From assembly GCF_007829525.1 (NCBI RefSeq), contig NZ_VLJP01000034.1, positions 26,527-90,526 on the forward strand: 64,000 nt of DNA, read 5' to 3'. The notes beneath the pieces were generated by a model. It had not been told where the DNA came from. It ran no database searches and saw only the letters and a list, made by a program, of their open reading frames with translations. Shown piece after piece: positions 26,708 to 33,767 of the stretch. Each line of letters opens with the position of its first letter. Positions within the stretch are counted from its first letter, which is position 1. The position numbers and the translations under genes are program-made. Source of the DNA: Mesorhizobium sp. J18. Its GTDB lineage: Bacteria; Pseudomonadota; Alphaproteobacteria; Rhizobiales; Rhizobiaceae.

Positions 26708-29221
26708 TTATGCAGGAACTTTCTGTAACTTTGATAGATAATCTTTCTCAATAATTTTCTGGATCGGTTCCTTATATTCGACACGCGCCACGCTTTTGGC
26801 AACCGTTCTTACCATCAGGCCACTGCGCAATTGCGCATCACGATCCCCGCCGCTCCAAATCCCTGCGGGATGCTGTACATAAACACTCATTATTCTATCA
26901 ATGTAGCCAATGTATCCGAATTTTTCTAGAAAAAAAGCTAATGAAATCTCACTAAATCTGTGCTCAAAAAGAATTTTCGGCAATTTTTTCATTAATTCCG
27001 ATCTAAACATACAACATGAAAAATTTGCTATCAAATTCATCGTCGGATGGTTAAGAAAGTCTTGACCGGTCAATTTATTTTTCTTTATAGAATCTTGCCT
27101 TTCAAGGGTTTTAAAACTTTTGTCTTTTAAATTACAAACATTGATTTTTGAAAAAACCATGGAGCAATCAGGGTTCTCTCGCAGAAAATGCGCTTGCGCA
27201 TTCAATTTCTGATCGTCAATCCAGTAGTCATCTCCTTCCAGAATTGCCACAAACTCACCGGCAGCCTCCTCGAAGGCTCGACGGAAATTAGCGGAAACGC
27301 CCATGTTTACACCTCCGCCAACGCTCCGAATCAAGTTCGGATGGGAGCGACAGTACTTATCTATAATTTCGGGCGTACCATCTATCGAGCCATCATCCGA
27401 GAGGATGATCTCATGGTCAAAATCTCCCTTTTGGGAAAGGGCACTCCGGATGGCTTTTTCGACAAATTTTTCTTGGTTATATGAAAGTATGACTGTTGAT
27501 ATTGTTTTGTTGATATCATGTTTATTAGTAATCTGTATTCTTGATTTAAGAGCGGACTCCTTCCTGCTTATTCTATTTGGATCTTCATTGTCGCTGTAGT
27601 CTAATAAAATATTTGGTATATAACGTGGGGGATAAGACCTCGTATAGCGGAGGATTAGATCCCAGTCGACCAACCGCTTTAGAGATCGGTCGAATCCGCC
27701 CATCTCTTCAAAGCATTTCCTGTGGTGAACAAATACACCTAAGTCGATGAAATTTCCTTGGCGAAGACGCTGGTAGTCGAATATTCCCCCTCCTATCTTG
27801 CCGTCTTCTCTTCTACAGAATTCCGCGTAAAAGGTATATATTTCAGGGTTCTCTTTTATGCTTTGGGAGAACACTTTAAGAAAGTACGGCCTTATTGTGT
27901 TGTCGGAGTCGACATATGCGATCCAATCGAAGCGCGCAGCCATCAAGCCGATATTGCGCGCGGAACAAACTCCGACGGAGGATGGTAACCGTATATATGT
28001 AATCCGTCCTTCCTTTATCGCGTCCCCGTATCGCTCACTAATGAGCGCCTCTGTTCCATCAACAGATCCATCATCTATGATAATAAGTTCAAAATTCCGA
28101 TGCGTCTGTAAGAGTACAGAGTTTACTGCTTTCTCTATGCAGTGCGCTCTGTTGTAAGTGGGCATGATAAGAGAGAAGGAAGCATCTTCAGCGCTCAAAT
28201 AACGGTTAATGGTATCATCTTGGATGGCAAATTCATATAGAGAGGGGTTTGAAGACTTCAATTTTTCTAAAGTAATATCAATCCCATCCAGGTTGCAAGC
28301 CGCCTTTTTTAAAGCCTTGACTTTAATTAAAGGCGATCCTTGATCAAGTAAAAAGCAGGGATAATGCTCTATGCTTAGGGGGCGCCTCTGCCGAGGATTT
28401 TCCATTTCAGGCTGAGTTCGTATTACAGAATCGACCTTAAAGCCTAAATCAGTCAATAATTTTGTTAGCCGAACTTCATAATTTTTAATTACATCTTGGA
28501 CAGTCTTGTGTGCTTTTACAGATAGAAGAAACTCCTCAAACGTTTTGTGCAGAAAAACAGATTTTGAGAAACAAAGGAAATAGCTTTGCAGATGATATTG
28601 AAAAAATTCACTCCCCGTTATCCCCCAAAAGTCCGCACCTCGCTCGGACATCTCTAAAAACATTTTTCCGAAGTTCGAGACTGGTCCAAAGCAGCTATCG
28701 TTGCAAAGAATCAGCTCATCCACTTCCTGAAGAAAACCATTCTCTTTTGCAAAAATATAGCCGCGCTTATATGATCCAAAATCATACTCTCCATGGCGCC
28801 CGCTAATTATGTTAACAGATTGTCTTTGGATTTTCTTTTTTTCATATTCTGATATATCGTTATCTGCTACGAATATTATTCTCTCTGATACGTCTAAGAG
28901 TCCGTCTATATAATATTTTACGTACGGATTTATAATTCCAAATTCATTATAAGATGCAAAAATAACAAGCCTTCTCTTTTGTATAGAAGAATTCTCTATA
29001 TTGTCTGTGATATCTTTGTTTATAGTGGCACCGTTTTGAAAATCCTTGGCCGAGCGGGACCGGTTTAATTTTCTTCCCAGCCAGAGATAGTGCTCTAGAG
29101 GATCCATCCCCAGTGCTTTCACATCCGGATATGTATCAAGATACCATTCGGCATCGAACGGGCCGGAATTGCGGATGGCTTCCAGATCTTCCTTTGATAT
29201 TTCGCCCACCAATGACCCCAC
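26708..29221 (-). CDS. Large glycosyltransferase: WYL-like module, RgpF-like domain and two GT2 domains
   Basis: 837 residues. In order: a short module FDAEWYLDTYPDVKALG...HYLWLG (22-49); a rhamnan-synthesis-F (RgpF)-like domain (about 84-300, with LVIFASYNEFG, DEYDFGSYKRG-like GEYDFGSYKRG and LILCNDSCFGP); a first GT2 domain (about 349-555, with SLIMPTYNRA, IIDDGS, YVDSD and DWDLILRY); a second GT2 domain (about 574-830, with TVILSYNQE, LSDDGSIDGT and EGDDYW). Both GT2 domains keep the nucleotide-sugar Asp motifs, so the protein probably adds several sugars to a surface polymer. The coding DNA is markedly AT-rich except at its 5' end, unlike its neighbours, a sign of transfer. Sugars and acceptor are unknown. 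Confidence 0.88.
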   Translation of the reverse strand: MGSLVGEISKEDLEAIRNSGPFDAEWYLDTYPDVKALGMDPLEHYLWLGRKLNRSRSAKDFQNGATINKDITDNIENSSIQKRRLVIFASYNEFGIINPYVKYYIDGLLDVSERIIFVADNDISEYEKKKIQRQSVNIISGRHGEYDFGSYKRGYIFAKENGFLQEVDELILCNDSCFGPVSNFGKMFLEMSERGADFWGITGSEFFQYHLQSYFLCFSKSVFLHKTFEEFLLSVKAHKTVQDVIKNYEVRLTKLLTDLGFKVDSVIRTQPEMENPRQRRPLSIEHYPCFLLDQGSPLIKVKALKKAACNLDGIDITLEKLKSSNPSLYEFAIQDDTINRYLSAEDASFSLIMPTYNRAHCIEKAVNSVLLQTHRNFELIIIDDGSVDGTEALISERYGDAIKEGRITYIRLPSSVGVCSARNIGLMAARFDWIAYVDSDNTIRPYFLKVFSQSIKENPEIYTFYAEFCRREDGKIGGGIFDYQRLRQGNFIDLGVFVHHRKCFEEMGGFDRSLKRLVDWDLILRYTRSYPPRYIPNILLDYSDNEDPNRISRKESALKSRIQITNKHDINKTISTVILSYNQEKFVEKAIRSALSQKGDFDHEIILSDDGSIDGTPEIIDKYCRSHPNLIRSVGGGVNMGVSANFRRAFEEAAGEFVAILEGDDYWIDDQKLNAQAHFLRENPDCSMVFSKINVCNLKDKSFKTLERQDSIKKNKLTGQDFLNHPTMNLIANFSCCMFRSELMKKLPKILFEHRFSEISLAFFLEKFGYIGYIDRIMSVYVQHPAGIWSGGDRDAQLRSGLMVRTVAKSVARVEYKEPIQKIIEKDYLSKLQKVPA

Positions 29222-29411
29222 TTGAGATTTTCTGACGATACATCAATCCGTGTAGCGATCTAGCTAAAATGATTGAGCGGCAACTTCAACTTTTGAGGCG
29301 GCCGTTGGGATGCCGTCCCTCTCTTGCGCCGAAGAGCACATAGTGCTTGATCGGATCAATGCCGGCCTCTGCCACATCGGTATAGTGCCTGAGATACCAT
29401 TCGGCGTCGAA
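29139..29411. repeat. Near-identical 20-bp direct repeats in two adjacent genes
   Basis: Copies at 29139-29158 and 29392-29411 differ at one base of 20, within a longer similar stretch of about 55 bases. Both encode the FDAEWYL motif, in the same orientation: the first at the start of the large glycosyltransferase, the second near the end of the sulfotransferase. Confidence 0.8.
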
Positions 29412-30998
29412 AAGACCGGAGCGCTGGACAATGGCGATGGCGCGCCGCATGCGCGCCCCTGCCCAGAAGAAAGGATGGCGCCTGTTATCCATCACCGCGG
29501 TGATAGCGCGCCCAAGCTCCGTTGCAGCTTGGCTGGCCACTTGCTCGGTCCGTAGGCGCCCGGCCTCTACCTCTGCCTCGCGGGCGCGCAAGAGGCGGCT
29601 TATTTCAGCGATCTCGTTGAAACGGGTATCGAGCCGAGTGGAAAGGTCGCGGTTGAGGGCTGCAGCCTGCTCCGCCTCCTGGCGGGCAGCCTCCGCTTCT
29701 TGCCGAGCCTGGGTGTGAGCCTCCTCCGCCTTCTGGCGGGCGGCCTCCGCATCGGCCAGCTTCTCACGTGTCTGCTTGAGAGCTTCTGCCGTCTCCTCCG
29801 CCTCGTGGCGGCGCTGTTCAAGTGCACTCTTGGTCTGTTGAAGTTCGGCACGCGTGTCGGCAGCTGCCCGTTCGACTGTCTCAAAGGCCTCCTCCATCTG
29901 CGCTGCAGCTTTGCGCGCCTCGGCAAGTTCGGCCTTATTTTGCTCGAGATCATCTTCTAAGCGACGCGCTCTGCCGATCGCCGCGTGGCCGGCATCGGCA
30001 AGTAGCGCGAAGGCAGGGGTGGCAGCGTCGAATTCGGCAAGGATGGCGTCAAGCGCTGCGTGGTCGGCTGTATCCTCGCCCTTTTCGATCCAGCGGGAGA
30101 GAATGCGGTAGCTGTCGCGCAGCCAGCGGGAAAGCGTCGGATTTTCCACCACGCTTTCCGGTGCTTCCTTGTGGTGTCTGAGCTTGTCTGAGAGGAATGT
30201 CTCGATCTCCGCTATGGCCGTGCTTGACTTGCGCGGCAGCGAAAGGCGGAACTGTTCCTCCGCCCGCTCCACGACACGCGCCCAGGAACGCAGCATGGAG
30301 TCATAGCTTAGGAAGATGCGTGGCAGTCCGCGTGTAGCCACCTCCGCCTCCAGCACATGGCGCAGCCACAGAAGGTGACCGAAGGCGAGCTCGAAGCCGT
30401 TGCGCTTCTGCAACGAGGCGGCAACCTCGAGAGGATTTCGCAGCGGCAGGACGACAAGCGGACGGACGCCGGCCCCGGCCAGCACATCGAGCCAAAACGG
30501 CACCAAACGGCAGATACGCGGATCCTTCAGAACAAAGAGTCGGGAGTTGCCGAACTCCTGCTCGAGAACGCTGAGCGCTTCCTCACGGAAGGTCTGTGCT
30601 TTCGGCGAGCGCAACCAGCCGGGATTGAAGGCCTGCCAGTCGTGCCAGCATGAGCCGGCCGATTCCAACAGTCGGTCATTGAGTTGGCAGATAGGGACAG
30701 ATTCCCAATGGCCTGCTTCGTTCGACTTATTGGCGCCCATGAGATTGGCCGGCAGGTCGCAGCCCAGCAGGCTGAAGATACGTGTCACTGCGCTGGTGCC
30801 CGAGCGATGCATGCCCAGTACAAGCACGCATGTGCGCCCGATCTCGTCCGGAACCAGCATGCTGGCGTCTTCGGATGACACGTCTCCAGGCATTTTCTTC
30901 ATCATGGCCTCTGGTTGCTCATTCCACTCGGGCAAGGCACAGGCGATAGACAACGTCCCGTCGCTGCATGAGTCCGCCGCCTGAAGAACACTTGCCAT
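29286..30998 (-). CDS. Sulfotransferase with coiled coil and C-terminal FDAEWYL module
   Basis: 570 residues. The sulfotransferase domain (about 55-330) carries the PAPS-binding P-loop VLGMHRSGTSAV (60-71) and the 3'-phosphate site PLRNPLEVAASL (185-196). Then comes a highly charged Glu/Ala/Arg coiled coil of about 140 residues (about 345-490), and last a 44-residue module SGLFDAEWYLRHYTDVAEAG... ending with GREGRHPNG-like AREGRHPNG (527-566). The likely job is sulfating or otherwise modifying a surface glycan while tethered by the coiled coil. Starting at Met32/33 (preceded by AGAGG) instead of 30998 is possible. Base composition resembles the core genome, in contrast to the adjacent glycosyltransferase. 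Confidence 0.82.
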   Translation of the reverse strand: MASVLQAADSCSDGTLSIACALPEWNEQPEAMMKKMPGDVSSEDASMLVPDEIGRTCVLVLGMHRSGTSAVTRIFSLLGCDLPANLMGANKSNEAGHWESVPICQLNDRLLESAGSCWHDWQAFNPGWLRSPKAQTFREEALSVLEQEFGNSRLFVLKDPRICRLVPFWLDVLAGAGVRPLVVLPLRNPLEVAASLQKRNGFELAFGHLLWLRHVLEAEVATRGLPRIFLSYDSMLRSWARVVERAEEQFRLSLPRKSSTAIAEIETFLSDKLRHHKEAPESVVENPTLSRWLRDSYRILSRWIEKGEDTADHAALDAILAEFDAATPAFALLADAGHAAIGRARRLEDDLEQNKAELAEARKAAAQMEEAFETVERAAADTRAELQQTKSALEQRRHEAEETAEALKQTREKLADAEAARQKAEEAHTQARQEAEAARQEAEQAAALNRDLSTRLDTRFNEIAEISRLLRAREAEVEAGRLRTEQVASQAATELGRAITAVMDNRRHPFFWAGARMRRAIAIVQRSGLFDAEWYLRHYTDVAEAGIDPIKHYVLFGAREGRHPNGRLKS

Positions 30999-31061
30999 AG
31001 GGCATCGTCATCCTGACGACTAAGACTCGATGATGCACCATCACACTCTGAGACTACACAC

Positions 31062-31982
31062 CTAGTGCGAGTATTGGATATTGTAGATTTCGGACGGATC
31101 GGCGGACCAGTTAACAAGAGGTTCGCCGATTTTCCGGGCAATGCATGCGCTCAAGAGAAATGTCTTCTGTGTGTCGATCCCTTGGAGGGGGCCGTTGTTT
31201 TTTGACCTCGGAACAATTGAGGCCTCATGATCATAAGCGCTGTCAACGATTTCAAAGCCTGTGAACTTGTTGAATAGCCCACTCCATGCCTCTCGCGAAA
31301 ACCGGAAGAAGTCCCATGGCTCTTCGTGGAGTGGCCATGCTGGGTGCGACTGGATATAGGCGAGACCACCAGTTTTAAGCACCTTGTTAAGCTCATAGGC
31401 TGCAACCCACGGCATGATCAAATGCTCGAAAACGGAAATGGAGAAAGCGAAGTCGAACTGTTCAGAAACGCGGTGTGAAAGCGTGTGTGCATCAGCTACG
31501 AGATCGACATTTGGACCGGCCGAGATATCCATGCCAACGTATTTTGCAATTGTAGGGAACAGATGGCGATAGCTATTGCCTGACCGAGAGCGCGATCCGA
31601 TTTCGATTAGGGAAGCATTTCGCCTTTTTGCGACTTGTTCGAGAAAGCTATTGCGCACCTTAACGAGGCGAGCTTCGACGGAGATTCCAGAGCTTCCCAC
31701 TATATCTCCATCTTCGAACCGAACGCCTATTGTTGAATTGTCGGTGATCACATCTTTGACCACGGCCGCCATGCGGAATCCAGAAAATTCGAAATCCTGA
31801 CCGTGTACTGCAGCTACATCCATTCGGCGAAAACGTGAACACACCTGATCTTGTACCGGGCTGCCGTTTACGACCAACAATGGATTTCTGCCGTCGCACC
31901 AGCCAACGGCAACGATGGCACCATCCAAGACGGTAATCCGATCAACGCTTTTTAGGAGCTTTTTCGGTTGTAAAAGGCGCAT
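31062..31982 (-). CDS. SAM-dependent methyltransferase with N-terminal extra domain
   Basis: 306 residues from the ATG at 31982. Residues 1-110 form a beta-rich domain (VLDGAIVAVGWCDG, VRFEDGDIVG) that I do not recognise; residues about 115-290 are a class I methyltransferase with motif I LIEIGSRSRSG (125-135), an acidic end of strand 2 in VGMDIS (149-154) and SISVFEHLIMPW (181-192), the Methyltransf_11-type post-motif. The domain also contains HPAWPLHEEPWDFFRFSREAW, seen in methyltransferases of surface-glycan clusters. It lies between the two sulfotransferase genes' neighbourhoods and points the same way, suggesting a capping or decorating O-methylation. A longer reading to 32054 was rejected because it enters the IS66 end. 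Confidence 0.82.
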   Translation of the reverse strand: MRLLQPKKLLKSVDRITVLDGAIVAVGWCDGRNPLLVVNGSPVQDQVCSRFRRMDVAAVHGQDFEFSGFRMAAVVKDVITDNSTIGVRFEDGDIVGSSGISVEARLVKVRNSFLEQVAKRRNASLIEIGSRSRSGNSYRHLFPTIAKYVGMDISAGPNVDLVADAHTLSHRVSEQFDFAFSISVFEHLIMPWVAAYELNKVLKTGGLAYIQSHPAWPLHEEPWDFFRFSREAWSGLFNKFTGFEIVDSAYDHEASIVPRSKNNGPLQGIDTQKTFLLSACIARKIGEPLVNWSADPSEIYNIQYSH

Positions 31983-32060
31983 CGGTTGTCTCCATTTGGG
32001 GCAACTTAAAACCACACCAAGGCCCGCCCCGCAATCACCATGCGATCGGTACAATGTAGC

Positions 32061-32241
32061 GTAAGCGGTGTTCTCAGGCCACGGCCTTGATCTCGGGAGC
32101 GGCGATGTAGGTCCAGGGCAGGAGATCGTCGAGCTGGCTGTTTGGGTGGCCGTTGACGATTCTGGTGGGCACGTCGGCGAGGTAACCGAGCGGCTCGACG
32201 TTGTTCATGGTCTGCTTCCGGCTAAGTGCCCTCGAATCGGG
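32061..32241 (-). pseudogene. IS66-family transposase (TnpC) C-terminal relic
   Basis: On the minus strand a frame ending at 32074 reads ALSRK, then NNVEPLGYLADV, RIVNGHP and LDDLLPWTYI, the conserved C-terminus of IS66 TnpC. About 30 residues expected between ALSRK and NNVEP are missing, so it carries an internal deletion, and the frame is closed by a stop upstream at 32242-32244. GTAAGCGGTGTTC at 32061 resembles an IS66 terminal repeat. Confidence 0.8.
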
Positions 32242-32270
32242 TTAGAGTTTTCCGCACCATTTTCTTGGCT

Positions 32271-32484
32271 GGGAAACGCATTGATAACGCCTTCATCGAA
32301 GCGTTCAATACCCGGCTGCGGGCGGAATGTTTGAACGCTCACGGGTTCTTGAGCCTAACGGATGCGGCGGAAAAGTTGGAGGTTTGGCGCAGAGACTAAC
32401 GAGCAACAGCCAGGCGGCGCGATCGGGAACAAGGTCCCCGCAGCGTTCATGAAATCCGCACACGCAGCCAGCCCGTGTTGCTGA
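32271..32484 (+). pseudogene. IS3-family transposase (OrfB) C-terminal relic with frameshift
   Basis: Plus-strand frame GKRIDNAFIEAFNTRLRAEC continues through LNAHGFLSLTDAAEKLEVWRRD to a stop at 32397. The remaining part, NEQQPGGAIGNKVPAAF..., is found from 32398 in another frame: two bases are missing where the family has a Tyr codon after WRRD. DNAFIE is the catalytic-Glu region of IS3-type DDE transposases. The 5' two thirds of the gene are absent. No intact element ends can be delimited. Confidence 0.82.
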
Positions 32485-32659
32485 TCAAGGCCGGAAAACT
32501 CCAGCGCCAACCGAGGGCGCGTTGGGGAGCGGTCCAGAGCACGTCACAACCGCCAGTCCTCCGGCGTTGATCACAATGACGACTGGCTGCGCGATTTCAT
32601 GAGCCGGATCGGCAATCGGATGGTTCGATAAACCTCATATGCACCGGCTGTTGCAGCTT
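32485..32659. other. Non-coding stretch between transposase relics and sulfotransferase
   Basis: GC-rich, with no open gene. A short frame at 32576-32631 ends in DDWLRDFMSRIGNRMVR and a stop; it looks like the tail of some protein but I cannot name it. Part of the stretch is presumably the right end of the IS3-type element. Confidence 0.4.
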
Positions 32660-33478
32660 TCAACCGCGATCCAATATTGAGGTGTTAGCGTAACGTTTCT
32701 TCGCTTCTTCATAAAGGGCGACATCCAGTAAGTTCATTTCTCGGATGCGCTCTTTATGATTATCATTCAGCTTCAGAAGGCCAGATTTGGACACATTCGC
32801 TCGCCTGGTGGGCGGTATTGAGAGTCCGAGCTTGGCAAGTTTGAGAGAAATTTCATCAAGATTTTCGGCTAAGCCAAGCACATCGATCGTCTCTAACGCA
32901 GCTATTGCAGATTTAAGTCTGGCTTGCTCATTACCAATGGGGCCGTAGAGCAGATGGTGGTGCAGTTGGTTGATGTTGCTTGGGTGCATTAAGCCTACAT
33001 CCCCGCTGAGGTATCTAGTCATTGCGTTTGTGGCGACGCCACGTGTGATACCCTTACTTAAATCCTCCAAAATCGCTTCTGCGGTGTGGCCATTATATTG
33101 GATGTTGTGTTTCAGGTTTGAAATCACCCGGCTGACGGGCTCACGTAGTACGGCAATGGTGATTGGGTTTGTCAAAAGCTTGCGCACAGAAAGGTGGTAG
33201 TGACCGCGCAGCAATCGAACAGATGACCTCTGACGGACAACGTTCTCCATGACAAGCGCAATGTCGGGATAGTGCCCCCCAGACCGGGCCATCATGTACG
33301 CGTCGGGTATAATTTCATGTGGGCGTACGGATGCCTCTAGTGCCAGCCTAAGCGAAGTTCCGCCGGTCTTCGGCAGATGACAGAAAAATATCGGCCTATC
33401 CACTGTATTTAATTGCCTTCTGTTTACCTTGATGCTGCTTCGAGAATCCGAATAGTATGTGGCGCTTTCGCCTAACAT
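32660..33478 (-). CDS. Sulfotransferase family protein
   Basis: 272 residues. The PAPS-binding loop is FCHLPKTGGTSLR (32-44), the variant K-T-G-G-T-S of the Sulfotransfer_2 group; the 3'-phosphate site is VLREPVSRVISNLKHN (about 110-125). Such enzymes sulfate carbohydrates, including lipo-oligosaccharides and polysaccharides. The C-terminal half is helical and lysine-rich. Composition is intermediate between core and AT-rich DNA. It stands between transposase relics and the double-GT2 gene, on the same strand as both other glycan-modifying genes. Confidence 0.82.
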   Translation of the reverse strand: MLGESATYYSDSRSSIKVNRRQLNTVDRPIFFCHLPKTGGTSLRLALEASVRPHEIIPDAYMMARSGGHYPDIALVMENVVRQRSSVRLLRGHYHLSVRKLLTNPITIAVLREPVSRVISNLKHNIQYNGHTAEAILEDLSKGITRGVATNAMTRYLSGDVGLMHPSNINQLHHHLLYGPIGNEQARLKSAIAALETIDVLGLAENLDEISLKLAKLGLSIPPTRRANVSKSGLLKLNDNHKERIREMNLLDVALYEEAKKRYANTSILDRG

Positions 33479-33767
33479 TCAGCCATGATTCCAAATCGGG
33501 ATTTCAGCGCACAGATCGATTTTGTCATTAGCCGTGAAGTGGAAGACAGAACGCTGTCGATTGTAGCCTCTGCGAATTGCAACCTAGATTGGGTTGAATA
33601 GAGAGAGGTGCATAATGTGTCGACCTCACTTTGCAACTTCCTCGATATAGATCGTGACGGTACAATTCAAAATACGGCGCAATTCAGATATCGACGTACC
33701 CCCTTCGGCAACGAGCGATAAAAATACGCTGCCTTCCCAAAGCTCCAAACTCGTCTGCAAAGCGGCA

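Noticed and set aside
32061-32659. Intact insertion sequence
   Set aside because: Both transposase frames are only tails, one with a deletion and one with a frameshift, and no complete pair of ends is visible.
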